Positions 49,940 through 61,038 of a DNA stretch of 64,000 nt are shown piece after piece. This DNA is from Amycolatopsis keratiniphila subsp. keratiniphila (GTDB taxonomy: Bacteria; Actinomycetota; Actinomycetes; Mycobacteriales; Pseudonocardiaceae): contig NZ_LQMT02000032.1 of assembly GCF_001620365.2 (NCBI RefSeq), positions 1 through 64,000 on the forward strand, given 5' to 3'. The notes under the pieces are model-generated. The model ran no database searches and was not told the DNA's origin. It saw nothing but the letters and a program-made list of their open reading frames with translations. Each line of letters starts with the position of its first letter. Position 1 is the stretch's first letter. The position numbers were made by a program, and so were the translations under genes.

Positions 49940-51805
49940 TCACGCGGCCGCAGGCTCCTCCGAGAACTGCGTCAGGTACAGCGACGCGTAGCGACCTTCG
50001 CGCGCGAGAAGCTCTTCGTGCGTCCCCCGCTCGACGATCTCCCCGTGCTCGATCACCAGGATCTGGTCCGCCGCCCGGACCGTCGACAACCGGTGCGCGA
50101 TGACCAGCGCGGTCCGCCCGTCCAGCGCGTCGGTCAGCGCCTCGCCGACGGCCGCTTCGGACTGCGAGTCCAGATGCGCGGTCGCCTCGTCGAGGACGAC
50201 GACCTTCGGCTGCGCGAGCAGGAGCCGGGCGATGGTCAGCCGCTGCCGTTCGCCGCCGGAAAGCCGGTAACCTCGCTCCCCCACCACGGTCTCCAGCCCG
50301 TCCGGCAGCTCCCGGATCAGCTCGGCCAGCCGGGCCTTCTCCAGCGCCGACCAGATCTCGTCGTCGGTGACCCCCGGCCGCGCGTACTCGAGGTTCGAGC
50401 GGATGGTGTCGTGGAAGAGGTGCCCGTCCTGTGTCACCACGCCGACGGTTTCCCGCAGCGAGGCGAAACTCAGCTCTCGAACGTCCACATCGGACAGACG
50501 GACCGAACCGGCGTCGACGTCGTACAGCCGCGGCAGCAACGAAGCGATCGTCGACTTGCCGGCGCCCGACGATCCCACCAGTGCCACCATCTGCCCGGGT
50601 TCGGCGCGGAAGCTGATGCCGTGCAACACCTCCTCACCACCCCGGTGATCCAAAGTGGACACGTCCTCCAGCGAAGCCAGCGAGTACCGGTCCGCCGCCG
50701 GGTAGCCGAACCGGACATCGGAGAACTCGACCGAGACCGGACCTTCGGGGACTCGCCGCGCGTCCGGCTTCTCCTCGATCATCGGCTTGAGGTCGAGCAC
50801 CTCGAAGACCCGCTCGAACGACACCAGCGCGGTCATCACGTCCACCCGGACGTTCGCCAGCGCGGTCAGCGGCGAGTACAGCCTGGTCAGCAGCAACGCC
50901 AATGCCACGACGGTGCCCGGCGCGAGTGCCCCGGTCAGCGCCAGGTAGCCACCCAGCCCGTAGACCAGCGCCTGCGCGAGCGCGGAGACCGTGGTCAGGC
51001 TGGTCAGGAACCAGCGCGTCAGCATCGCCGTGCGAACACCGATGTCGCGCACCCGTCCGGCCCGCGCGCCGAACTCGCCGGTCTCGCGCTCCGGGTCTCC
51101 GAACAGCTTCACCAGCGTCGCGCCCGGCGCGGAAAACCGTTCGGTCATCTGCGTGGTCATCGACGCGTTGAGCCCGCCGGCCTCCCGCTGCAGCCCGGCC
51201 ATCCGCCGCCCGAGCCGCCGCGTCGGCAGGATGAACACCGGCAGCAGCACCAGCGCCAGCAGGGTGACCTGCCAGGACAGCGTCACCATGACCACCAGCG
51301 ACAGCGCCAGCTGGATCACGTTGGTGACCAAGCCCGACAGTGTCGCGGTGAACGTGCGCTGCGCGCCGATGACGTCGTTGTTGAGCCTGCTCACCAGCGC
51401 GCCGGTGCGGGTGCGGGTGAAGAACGCGACCGGCATCCGCTGCACATGGCGGTACACCGCGAGCCGCAGGTCGAGGATGATCCCCTCGCCGATCCTCGAC
51501 GACTGCGCCCGTTCGGCCAGCCCGAGCCCGGCGTCGATCAGGGCCAGCGCCGCGATCACCACGGCGAGCCACACCACCAGCGCGACGTCGCGCCCGCCGA
51601 CGATCGCGTCGACCACCTTCCCGGCCAGCACCGGCGTGCTCACCGCCAGCACCGCCGAAACGACGGTGAGCACCAGGAATATCATCAATCTCCGCCAGTG
51701 TGGCCTGGCGAACCGCGCGACGCGGCGGAGCGTCCCCTTGTGCAGCCCCTTCGGAACGTCGGCGGATCTCATCGCCGAGTTCATCAGCGCGTACGTGTTG
51801 TCCAT
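49940..51805 (-). CDS. ABC transporter, fused permease/ATP-binding half-exporter
   Basis: A 621-residue half-transporter with six membrane helices (about 35-330) and a C-terminal nucleotide-binding domain. Walker A is GSSGAGKST, the Q-loop is VTQDGHLF, the signature LSGGERQR and Walker B VVVLDEAT with following H-loop IAHRLST are all intact. It works as a homodimer or with a partner to export lipids, peptides or drugs. An inverted repeat at 51833-51848 lies upstream of its start. No partner half-transporter is adjacent. Confidence 0.9.
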   Translation of the reverse strand: MDNTYALMNSAMRSADVPKGLHKGTLRRVARFARPHWRRLMIFLVLTVVSAVLAVSTPVLAGKVVDAIVGGRDVALVVWLAVVIAALALIDAGLGLAERAQSSRIGEGIILDLRLAVYRHVQRMPVAFFTRTRTGALVSRLNNDVIGAQRTFTATLSGLVTNVIQLALSLVVMVTLSWQVTLLALVLLPVFILPTRRLGRRMAGLQREAGGLNASMTTQMTERFSAPGATLVKLFGDPERETGEFGARAGRVRDIGVRTAMLTRWFLTSLTTVSALAQALVYGLGGYLALTGALAPGTVVALALLLTRLYSPLTALANVRVDVMTALVSFERVFEVLDLKPMIEEKPDARRVPEGPVSVEFSDVRFGYPAADRYSLASLEDVSTLDHRGGEEVLHGISFRAEPGQMVALVGSSGAGKSTIASLLPRLYDVDAGSVRLSDVDVRELSFASLRETVGVVTQDGHLFHDTIRSNLEYARPGVTDDEIWSALEKARLAELIRELPDGLETVVGERGYRLSGGERQRLTIARLLLAQPKVVVLDEATAHLDSQSEAAVGEALTDALDGRTALVIAHRLSTVRAADQILVIEHGEIVERGTHEELLAREGRYASLYLTQFSEEPAAA

Positions 51806-51832
51806 GAGAACCCTCTCTCAGCCCCCAAAACC

Positions 51833-51848
51833 TCGATATTAGTCGAGA
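51833..51848. promoter_or_regulatory. Inverted repeat upstream of ABC exporter
   Basis: CTCGA-TATTAG-TCGAG lies 28-43 bp upstream of the ABC gene start, in a locally AT-rich stretch. It could be an operator for a MarR- or TetR-type repressor, but no regulator gene adjoins it and no second copy was seen. Confidence 0.35.
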
Positions 51849-51951
51849 GTTTTCCCGGATATAAGCAAGACCAACACCGCGGCGCGCCGGATGCTTCCCG
51901 GTTTCCGCGTCCTCTTTCCGGCGGGCGTGGCCGCGTCGGTAGCCTGAGCCG

Positions 51952-53271
51952 GTGACCAAGGACCCAGACCTGCGGCGACTGACCATCGACCTGGTCTTCT
52001 ACACGGGCTGCCTGATCTTCGCCGTCGTGAACACCGCCGTCGCGGAATTCTACGGTTATCGCGTGTGGGCGAACTTCGCCGTCGCGGGTTACGGCCTCGC
52101 CGTGGTCCACACCGGCTGGCTGACGATCGCCGCGCGGCGCGGCAAGGCGCTGCCCGGCGCGCTCGGCTCACGGTGGATCGGTATCGGCGCCATCGGGCTG
52201 TTCGCCATGATCCTTCCGTTGGGAATGCTCGTCATTCGCCGTCTGACCGGAGTGGACTGGCTCGTCACGCCGAACTCGTGGGCCGCGCAGCCCGAGGTCT
52301 GGGTCATCGAACGGTCGGCGAAACTCCTTCTGGAGAACGGAACCCCGTACGTCGACGTCACCGCGCTCGGTCGCGCGGTGGAAGTAAACGATTACACGCC
52401 ATACGGTCCCGTGATGACGGTCTTCGGCCTGCCGCGCGCCCTGCTGGGCGGCGGGCCGGTCGCGAACGCCCTCACCGACGCGCGCTGGATGTTCTCGCTG
52501 GCGGCTGTCGCGTGTGTACTGCTGACGCTGCGGCTGCTGAAGTGGCCGAAAATCCCGGTCAGCGCTGCACAACTCGCGCTCGCCTGCCCGCTGACCGCGC
52601 TGACCTGGGCGGTCGCCGGTCCGGATCTGGCCATCGTCGGGCTGCTGGTGCTGTCCTTCGCGCTGGCCGCGACGGGCCGCGCCGTCCTGTCGGGTCTGGT
52701 GCTGGCCTTGGTGGTCAGCGCGAAACTCATCGTCGCGCCGGCGATCGTGGTGCTGGGTGTCCTGTTGATCACGCGGCGTGGTCCCCGCGCACTGGGCGGA
52801 TTCGCCGCGGCACTCGTGGTGACGACCCTCGTCCTGCACGTACCCGTCTATCTGGTGGACCCCAAGGCGTTCGTCGAACACGTCTTCCGGTTCCCGATGG
52901 GAATCGGCGTGATCAAGTCACCGGCGGCGAGCCCGCTGCCCGGCCACCTCATCGCCTCGCTGGGCCCGGTGGGCACGGCGGTTTCCTTCGCCCTGCTCGG
53001 GATCGCTGCCGTCGCGATCCTGGTCTGGCTGCTGCGACGCCCGCCCGCGACCGGTTCCGACGCGTTGCTGCGCATGGCCGTCGGGCTCGTCGCACTGATC
53101 ATGCTCACTCCGGCGACGCGGTACGGCTACCTGGTGTATCCGCTGGTCCTGCTCGGTGCCAGGCTGGTCTTCATCTCCAGCGAACACTGCCTGGCCGCGG
53201 AAACCCGTGAAACAGCGGTCCCTGGAAAGGGAACTGCGCCCCCCGCGCAGCAGTCCGCTACTTCCTCGTGA
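51952..53271 (+). CDS. Polytopic membrane protein, GT87/DUF2029-like
   Basis: A 439-residue protein with about 10-11 membrane helices. The loop after the first helices contains NDYTPYGPVMTVFGLPRALLGG, which resembles polyprenol-phosphate-sugar-dependent mannosyl/arabinosyltransferases of the GT87 family, though the diagnostic acidic catalytic loop is not clear here. Start is GTG 51952. Its stop abuts that of the convergent HTH gene with no gap. A role in cell-envelope glycan assembly is plausible but unproved. Confidence 0.6.
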   Translation: MTKDPDLRRLTIDLVFYTGCLIFAVVNTAVAEFYGYRVWANFAVAGYGLAVVHTGWLTIAARRGKALPGALGSRWIGIGAIGLFAMILPLGMLVIRRLTGVDWLVTPNSWAAQPEVWVIERSAKLLLENGTPYVDVTALGRAVEVNDYTPYGPVMTVFGLPRALLGGGPVANALTDARWMFSLAAVACVLLTLRLLKWPKIPVSAAQLALACPLTALTWAVAGPDLAIVGLLVLSFALAATGRAVLSGLVLALVVSAKLIVAPAIVVLGVLLITRRGPRALGGFAAALVVTTLVLHVPVYLVDPKAFVEHVFRFPMGIGVIKSPAASPLPGHLIASLGPVGTAVSFALLGIAAVAILVWLLRRPPATGSDALLRMAVGLVALIMLTPATRYGYLVYPLVLLGARLVFISSEHCLAAETRETAVPGKGTAPPAQQSATSS

Positions 53272-53517
53272 CTACTTCTTCTTGACCCTGGTGGCACCGC
53301 CACGGCCGCGCAGCTGGACGCCGGACTCCGAGAGGACCCGGTGCACGAACCCGTACGAGCGACCCGTGGACTCCGCGAGAGCGCGGATGCTCGAGCCCTT
53401 CTCGTATTTCTTCTTCAGGTCAGCGGCCAGCTTGTCACGCGTGTTGCCGGTGATCCGCGCGCCTTTCTTGAGATCAGCCACGTCGATCGCCTTCCCGCCG
53501 AGAGTGTTCTGGGCCAC
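53272..53517 (-). CDS. Small helix-turn-helix protein
   Basis: An 81-residue basic protein with one HTH (GSSIRALAESTGRSYGFVHRVLSESG, about 44-69 described in part) and a Lys-rich C-terminus. I start at GTG 53517 (AGGGG about 9 nt upstream), 11 codons inside the longest frame. It lies just downstream of the ABC-F gene on the same strand, which recalls the Rv1473-Rv1473A arrangement of M. tuberculosis as I remember it. The homologues are annotated as possible regulators without a known target. Confidence 0.8.
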   Translation of the reverse strand: MAQNTLGGKAIDVADLKKGARITGNTRDKLAADLKKKYEKGSSIRALAESTGRSYGFVHRVLSESGVQLRGRGGATRVKKK

Positions 53518-53659
53518 ATAACGGCCCCTGTCGCCGCAATGATCGAACACTGAGCGCCGGAATGCCAGACGACGAGCGCAAAACTGCTGAAACCGCGATC
53601 ACATTGGGCCATTTCAGTGGCCGGATGGCATCGATCAAGCACCCGAACGGACGCAAGCC

Positions 53660-55288
<1,629 letters not shown>

Positions 55289-55430
55289 GGGAACTCCCGG
55301 TACAAGGGGTGGATGAGTGGACAGCTTCGACTCGCCGGCCGACGGGCCGGCGAGGAGCTACTCCAAGAGGATGTCCACGCACCCAGTGTACGGGCCGCTG
55401 TCGAACGGTTTTATCGGACCGTGCCGGACG

Positions 55431-56099
55431 TCACGGCCCGGCGAGGGTGATTTCGACCGCGGCGGCCCGTTCCGCCGCGTCTTCGAGCACCGTCCGGCGC
55501 GGTTCGGGGATGTCGAGGACGCGGGGCTCGGCACGCTCGAACAACGGTGCCAGCCGCCTGTCCTCGCGCAGGGTTTCCAAGGCGCGGCGGTCACCGCCGA
55601 GGACGACCGCGTCCACTTCGGACAGTTGAGGGACGAGCACCTCGAAGGCGTCTTCGGCGGCGGAACGCAGTGCGACGCGCGCCTGTCCTTCCCTGCGCCG
55701 CGCGAACCGCTGCTGCGACCATCCGCCCGCCGCGGACCGGCCCTGGACGAGGTGCCGGTCCGTCCTGGACTGGACGACCACTCCCCCGCGCGCGATCCCG
55801 ACGCTGTGCCCGCCGCGGCGCACCAGCAGGAGCGCGATCCTGCGCGAGACCAGCGCGTGTTCGACGAGCGGGCCGACGGCCAGTCCGTTCGCCGTGCCTT
55901 CCGTGTCGAGGGGTCCGAAAGGGACGGTCGCGACGGCGACGACGCCGTTGTCCGCGACGACCGTGACAGTTTCGGCCGTGAGCCGCGTCTCGCGGACGCC
56001 TTCGTTGCGGACGGCGAAGCGCGCGTACCAGCCTTCGAGGCGTTCCGGGGCGACCTCGACCGCCCAGCCCCCGCCCGCCACCTGCCGCTCCCTCGCCAT
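55431..56099 (-). CDS. acVLRF1-type peptidyl-tRNA hydrolase/release factor
   Basis: A 222-residue protein matching the actinobacterial VLRF1 group, related to the eukaryotic Vms1/ANKZF1 release factor that frees stalled nascent chains. The catalytic-loop region is GGWSQQRFARRR at about 125-136 with the Gln pair Q129/Q130 that corresponds to the eRF1-like GxxQ function. It is preceded by VVVQSRTDRHLVQGRS. The start is ATG 56099 (MARERQVAGGG), with only GGA close upstream. It lies 142 bp upstream of the ABC-F gene on the same strand. Confidence 0.82.
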   Translation of the reverse strand: MARERQVAGGGWAVEVAPERLEGWYARFAVRNEGVRETRLTAETVTVVADNGVVAVATVPFGPLDTEGTANGLAVGPLVEHALVSRRIALLLVRRGGHSVGIARGGVVVQSRTDRHLVQGRSAAGGWSQQRFARRREGQARVALRSAAEDAFEVLVPQLSEVDAVVLGGDRRALETLREDRRLAPLFERAEPRVLDIPEPRRTVLEDAAERAAAVEITLAGP

Positions 56100-56145
56100 G
56101 GGTCCAACGTACGGGGCGGGGCCGGATCGGCAACCCCGCACTCGC

Positions 56146-56266
56146 GTGCGCAGAGGCGTAACTCGCGTGCGGGAAAGCGGAACTCGCGTGATTGAAGGCG
56201 GAACTCGTGAGTTCCGCCTTCAACCACGCGAGTTACGTCTCCAAACACGCGAGTTACGCCTTCGCG
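56146..56266. repeat. Palindromic array of ~21-nt CTCGCGTG units
   Basis: The left half has three units of the type GTAACTCGCGTGCGGGAAAG and GGAACTCGCGTGATTGAAGG. The right half has the reverse units CCTTCAACCACGCGAGTTAC and CACGCGAGTTACGCC. The centre GGAACTC-GTGAGTTCC is a tight palindrome. Units match those of 36752-36975. It lies upstream of the VLRF1 gene and past the family A hairpin of the protease gene. Confidence 0.87.
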
Positions 56267-56281
56267 CCGGCGGAGCCCGAC

Positions 56282-56336
56282 GCGCGTGAAGGCCCCCTTC
56301 CCTCGACTCAGCCGAGGGAAGGGGGCCTTCACGCGC
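56282..56336. repeat. Perfect 24-bp stem-loop, family A, after protease gene
   Basis: Arms 56282-56305 and 56313-56336 pair perfectly over 24 bp with a 7-nt loop. The arm contains GTGAAGGCCCCCTTCCC. It lies 12 bp from the stop of the minus-strand protease gene, as expected of a terminator. Confidence 0.92.
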
Positions 56337-56348
56337 ATGACCGGAGGA

Positions 56349-59255
56349 TTAGACCGGCTTCACCGGCCCCTTCCCCACCGACTTCCCGACGGCCGCGGGG
56401 CGCTCGGCCACCCCAGGCTGCACGAAACCGTTGATGTGCAAGGAGACCGAGCGGATCGACCCGGTGTCGCCACCGGCGACGTCGACCGCGGTGAACTTCC
56501 ACGTGCCGTCGGCCGCCGCACCGGTCAGGCCGCCGACTGCCTGCGCCGGCTTGTAGGTGCCGGTGAACGGCGCGTTCGCCGCGCTCACCGAACTGAACGC
56601 GGCGGCCGCGTTGTCGGCGAACACGACCTGGCACAGGTTGTTGCCCGAGCCGCCGCTGCGCTGGAACACGGTAGCCTTCGCGCCCGCGGGCGACGTCAGC
56701 GTGCCGACCAGGTCACCGACGTACGAGTGGTTGATGCCCACGGTCGCCGAGGTCTGGTCGGTGTTGCAGGTCGCGCCGTCCACCGAGAACGTCAGCTTCG
56801 ACGCGCGCCCGACGCCGCTCACCGTGATCGGCACGGTCACGCCGGTCGGGTCGCTGTCCGGGATCGCCACCGCGTCACCGGCGTAGGCGAAGTTCTGCGT
56901 CACCGGCGACGGGGTGCCGACCGGAAGCGAGAACGTCGACGTCGTCGGCGAGTACGAACCCGCGAAAGTGACGCGCGCGTTCAGCACCACCGGCACCCCG
57001 AGTTCCTGCGTGGCGGGGACGGTGATGGTGAAGTCGTTCACGCCGGTCTGCCCGGGGCTGATCGTGCCGTACGACTTCGACCGCGGCGCCACCGTGACAC
57101 CGGGGGTCGGGCTGGAGAGCACGACGCTGGTGGACGTCGCGGTGCCGTCGCCGCGGTTGGTCACCGGCAGGGTCACCTTGGCGGTGTCGCCCGGGTCGAG
57201 CGCGGAACCGCCGTCGGCCGGGGTGACCGTCGGCTGCCCCGCGGACGCGAGCGGCTGCGGGCTGGCGCCGGTGTAGGCGAGCACCTTGTCGGCGAGGATG
57301 ACGCCCGCGCCGCTGGAGTTGTCGCGGCCGGGTGCCAGGATGTCGACGGCGGTGTTGACCAGCGCCTCGCGCACCTCGGCCGGGGGCAGCCCCGGGTTGC
57401 CCGAGAGCACCAGGCCCGCGATCGCGGCGGCGTGCGGCGCGGCGGCCGACGTGCCGTAGAACGTGGTGAAGCCGGTGACGCTGGTGGAGACACCGTCGGC
57501 CGCGGTGATGTCCGGCTTGTTCCGGACCTCGCCACCGGTCCCGGACACGTTGCCCGGGGTGATCGGGGTGCCGTCGGCCTGGTAGAACATCCGCCGCGGA
57601 CCGTCCGAAGTGAACCGCTCGACCTGCGAGGCCGGGCCGAACGCGGCCGGGAACGGACCCGCCGGGTTGGCCGGGTCGCCCGGTTCGAGGGCACGGGGGA
57701 ACGCCTTGGCGGCGGGTGCCGCCGCGACACTGAACGCGTCACGCGCGGCCGAGTGACCCACGGTCACGCCGGGCTTGGTGTAGGCCTTGAGACCGTCGGC
57801 CGAATCGGTGAACCGGCCACGCAGCGCGGACAGCGAAAGATAGCGGCCCTCACCGGAGAACTTGACGATGGCCAGCCGCAGCCCGGCGACGCCCGTGGTG
57901 TCCACCCGTTCGTAGGCGTCCTGGGTCCCGGTCTGGACGTCCTGACTGAAGTCGACGACGTTGCCCGCCGCGTTCAGCAGGTACAGGTCGTAGTCGTTGT
58001 TCGAGGCGCCCAGCGGATCCGACCAGAACAACGTGACCGGCACCCGGCCCGAAGCGTTCGAGAGCGGCTGGAAGATCTGGTTGCCCGCGGCACCGGCGAA
58101 GTTGTGCGCGGTACCGGCGTATTTGCCGATGCTCTTGCCGGAGTCGACGAAGTCGCCTTCCCAGTGGCCCGAAGTGCCGTCGGTGACGTTGCCTTCGTTA
58201 CCGGCCGAGGAGAAGTACAGCGCGCCGTCCGCGGTCACGTCGTTCACGGCCTGGGCGATGATCCAGTCCTGGAACGGGGATTCCTTGAAGTACAGGACAT
58301 CGTCGACGATGACATCGCAACCCGCGTCGAAGCGCAGTTTGCGGATGTTGTCGGCGAAACTGGCGTCGGAGTTGAACGCGCTGGCGAAACCGAGTGCCGC
58401 GTTCGGCGCGAGATCGTGGATGATCTCGAGCATCGCGGTGCCCTCGTCGCCGTCGCCTTCCTGGCCGGGGATCACGTCGACGCCCGCCGGGAGTTCGCCG
58501 CGCGCCTGCGAGGTCGCGAGCGAGTCGATGCCGTCGGAGAGCGCGCAGATCTTGGTGCCCACACCGGTGACACCGAACTGCTGGCGCGCGGTGTCGGCGT
58601 TGTGCGCGCGATCGCCTTCGCTGTTGGTCGGTCCGGCCGCGATGCCGGGCTGGCCCTTGGCTTCGACGGCCTTCTTCAGCTCTTCCGCGATCCGGGCGGC
58701 CTTCTCCTCCTTGCTCTCCCGCTTGCCCGCGGTGGCGGGCTCGGCGAGCTGGCGGGCGGTGAACGCCTCGTTGGCGGTCTCGACCTTCTTGACGTCGGCG
58801 CGCGCCGCGATCGCCGGTACCGCGTTCAGCGGCACCTCGGCGCGGACACTGCCGTACCGCTCGGAGACCGCGCGGATCCCCGCACCGGATTCACGCAGTC
58901 CCTTGAGGAGTTCTTCCGAGACCTGGCCCCGGATGTCCACGAGTACGGTGCCGGCCGCGGAGACATTCGCCCCAGACCCCAGTGCGGGAACCGCGGAGGC
59001 CGACATCCGCTGCGCGCGGAGTTTCTGTTCGACGAGCAATCGGCTGTCCACTTTGGACTCGCCGGCGTTCTGGCTCTTCTTGATCGACTGCAGTGCCTCG
59101 ATCTGCCGGACGGTGTTGGCCGAGAACGCGTCCGGGGACTGACCGGTTTCCGCCGCCGCGACGGGCGGGCTCACCAGGCCGAGCGCGGTGACGAGGGCCG
59201 CGGTGCCCGCGGTCAGGATCGTTCTTCTTCTCCTACTAGAACGGGTTGGACGCAC
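56349..59255 (-). CDS. Secreted S8-type serine protease with C-terminal P domain
   Basis: A 968-residue exported protein. The signal peptide has an Arg-rich start, a hydrophobic core to about residue 30, and likely cleavage after AAA35. A propeptide-like region precedes the peptidase, with D241 (ALSDGID), N353 (SSAGNEG) and nucleophile S603 (YGTSAAAPH). The usual HGTxVAG is replaced by DEGTAMLEIIHD (270-281), so the catalytic His is not in its normal place. The C-terminus (about 830-950) is a P/Homo-B domain (SYVGDLVGTLTSPAG, DGTWKFTAVD). GGAGG precedes the GTG start. Confidence 0.87.
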   Translation of the reverse strand: MRPTRSSRRRRTILTAGTAALVTALGLVSPPVAAAETGQSPDAFSANTVRQIEALQSIKKSQNAGESKVDSRLLVEQKLRAQRMSASAVPALGSGANVSAAGTVLVDIRGQVSEELLKGLRESGAGIRAVSERYGSVRAEVPLNAVPAIAARADVKKVETANEAFTARQLAEPATAGKRESKEEKAARIAEELKKAVEAKGQPGIAAGPTNSEGDRAHNADTARQQFGVTGVGTKICALSDGIDSLATSQARGELPAGVDVIPGQEGDGDEGTAMLEIIHDLAPNAALGFASAFNSDASFADNIRKLRFDAGCDVIVDDVLYFKESPFQDWIIAQAVNDVTADGALYFSSAGNEGNVTDGTSGHWEGDFVDSGKSIGKYAGTAHNFAGAAGNQIFQPLSNASGRVPVTLFWSDPLGASNNDYDLYLLNAAGNVVDFSQDVQTGTQDAYERVDTTGVAGLRLAIVKFSGEGRYLSLSALRGRFTDSADGLKAYTKPGVTVGHSAARDAFSVAAAPAAKAFPRALEPGDPANPAGPFPAAFGPASQVERFTSDGPRRMFYQADGTPITPGNVSGTGGEVRNKPDITAADGVSTSVTGFTTFYGTSAAAPHAAAIAGLVLSGNPGLPPAEVREALVNTAVDILAPGRDNSSGAGVILADKVLAYTGASPQPLASAGQPTVTPADGGSALDPGDTAKVTLPVTNRGDGTATSTSVVLSSPTPGVTVAPRSKSYGTISPGQTGVNDFTITVPATQELGVPVVLNARVTFAGSYSPTTSTFSLPVGTPSPVTQNFAYAGDAVAIPDSDPTGVTVPITVSGVGRASKLTFSVDGATCNTDQTSATVGINHSYVGDLVGTLTSPAGAKATVFQRSGGSGNNLCQVVFADNAAAAFSSVSAANAPFTGTYKPAQAVGGLTGAAADGTWKFTAVDVAGGDTGSIRSVSLHINGFVQPGVAERPAAVGKSVGKGPVKPV

Positions 59256-59432
59256 GTGCGCCTCCGATTCCTGGGCGCGTGCCCCGACTCACGCTGACCG
59301 ACGCCGGCGATCACCGGCTGGATCAAGCTAAGTACCGGGCGCACACCGGCGGCAGGAGCCGTTCGGGTGACGTCGGATGGAGAATTTCCGGATTCGGCCG
59401 CAGGTCGTGGGCCGTTCAGGGTAATCGTGTCG
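59256..59432. other. Gap between dGTPase stop and protease start
   Basis: Both neighbours are on the minus strand, so this 177-bp stretch should hold the protease promoter and any terminator of the dGTPase gene. I see no gene, strong hairpin or clear promoter boxes in it. Confidence 0.4.
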
Positions 59433-60995
59433 TCACAGGACGAACGAGTCCGACCAAGGCTGCGAAGCACGGCCCGACAAACCGTCCATAAGGGTCACCG
59501 CCTGCTTGTCCGTCAGCGACGCCACGAAGTCGACGACCGCCCGCCCGCGCGCCAGACCGCGTACGGCGTCGGCACCGGTGACCGGTTCCCCGGTCGCTCC
59601 GATGAGCAGCTCCGGCGACGTCCGCGCCAACGCGGAGAACTCGGACTGCGCCAGTTCCACCAGATCGTGCAGCCGTCGCGGGAGCCGGTAGAACTCGTCG
59701 CGGTCGAGCAGCCACGCGTCGAGCGCGTCGACCAAGGTGGTCACCAGGCTCGCCTGCCCGCGCTGGTGCAGCGCGAGTTCCGGGCGCAGGAGGACGAACC
59801 GCCGGTGCACGAATTTCAGTACCTGCACCTCGTGCCATTGCGCGGGACGCAGCGTGAGATGCCCTGTCCGGGTGGAGGGCGACGCCACCACCTGGACACC
59901 GTCGACGAGCCGCGCGGTCCATTTCGCCGAGAAGGCGGCGGTGGCCTGCTCGGCCTCGATGGAACCGTCGAACCCGGTGGCGAGCAGGCCGTCGACGAGT
60001 TCCGCGCGCACACGGACGACGGCGCTGGTGAAGGCGTCGTCGTCGACGATCCACCCGTCCTTGGCGTGCATCCGGCGGCGCAGCCGTTCCAGCGAACGGC
60101 CGGGCAGCCGCCGTTCGGCGGTCAAGGTCGCTTCGTCCAGTGCGGCCAGTTCCACCGCGTGGTCGACCCAGCCGGTGAACTCGGCGGCGACCGGAGCGTG
60201 CTGCAGGACACCGATCCGGTGGAAGTCCTGGAGATCGTGGATGGCGTACGCGATGTCGTCGGCGGTGTCCATCACGGACGCTTCGACGGTCTGCTGCCAG
60301 GGTTCGATCCGGCCGTCGAACGGGGCCCGCGCCTGGGTGAAGTCGTCGAGTTCGGTGCTGTAGGCGGAGAACTTGCTCGCGCCGGTGCCGGGGGCGTCGG
60401 CCGGTTCGGCGGCGCCGCGGGGCTGGACGGCCATCGACGTCGGATGCGGATCGGGCACGTGCAGCCGCGCCCACGGGTACTTCAGCACCGCGGCGCGCAC
60501 CGCCGTGGTGAGGTCCAGACCGGACGCGGACGGGCCACGCACGTCGGTGGTGGTGATGATCCGGAACGACTGCGCGTTGCCTTCGAAACCGTCGGCGAGG
60601 CCGAACCGGTGCCGGGCGATCCGGTCGAGGGTCTGCTCGCCGAGATGCCCGAACGGCGGATGTCCCAGATCGTGCGCGAGCGAGGCGGCCTCGGCGACGT
60701 CCGGGTCACAACCGCCCAGTTTCGCGGCCAGTTCGGCGGAATCGCCGACGGAATTGATCCGCTCGGCGATCGCGCGGGCGACCTGCGCGACCTTGAGGCT
60801 GTGGGTGAGCCGGTTGTGCAGGAGCCCGGAACCGCCGGCGCTGACCACCTGCGTCACCCCGCCGAGCCGCGCGAAGAAGGGCGACGCGGCGATCCGGTCG
60901 CGGTCGATCCGGAACGGGCTCGTGGCGAGGTCGGTGAACCCGGCGCTCTCGCTCGCCGGATCGCGCCGCCACGTCCTCGGGTCCGTCTGTTCCAT
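59433..60995 (-). CDS. dGTP triphosphohydrolase-like HD-domain protein
   Basis: A 520-residue HD-superfamily phosphohydrolase of the dGTPase family, which splits dNTPs to deoxynucleoside and tripolyphosphate. The metal motif is built by LLHNRLTHSLKV, SLAHDLGHPPFGHLGE and MDTADDIAY. The preceding arginine-rich DPRTWRRD segment is typical of the family. I start at ATG 60995, with GTG 61004 as alternative. It is divergent from the lycopene cyclase gene with a 43-bp gap. It balances dNTP pools, complementary in function to nrdAB elsewhere in the window. Confidence 0.9.
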   Translation of the reverse strand: MEQTDPRTWRRDPASESAGFTDLATSPFRIDRDRIAASPFFARLGGVTQVVSAGGSGLLHNRLTHSLKVAQVARAIAERINSVGDSAELAAKLGGCDPDVAEAASLAHDLGHPPFGHLGEQTLDRIARHRFGLADGFEGNAQSFRIITTTDVRGPSASGLDLTTAVRAAVLKYPWARLHVPDPHPTSMAVQPRGAAEPADAPGTGASKFSAYSTELDDFTQARAPFDGRIEPWQQTVEASVMDTADDIAYAIHDLQDFHRIGVLQHAPVAAEFTGWVDHAVELAALDEATLTAERRLPGRSLERLRRRMHAKDGWIVDDDAFTSAVVRVRAELVDGLLATGFDGSIEAEQATAAFSAKWTARLVDGVQVVASPSTRTGHLTLRPAQWHEVQVLKFVHRRFVLLRPELALHQRGQASLVTTLVDALDAWLLDRDEFYRLPRRLHDLVELAQSEFSALARTSPELLIGATGEPVTGADAVRGLARGRAVVDFVASLTDKQAVTLMDGLSGRASQPWSDSFVL

Positions 60996-61038
60996 GCGCA
61001 ACACCGTATCCGTCGGGGCGGCGTGATGAGATACGAAG

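Noticed and set aside
56286..59297. 1003-codon plus-strand frame opposite the S8 protease
   Set aside because: Low-complexity R/G/V/D composition and no motif. It is a shadow of the protease gene, which has a signal peptide, active-site motifs and a P domain.
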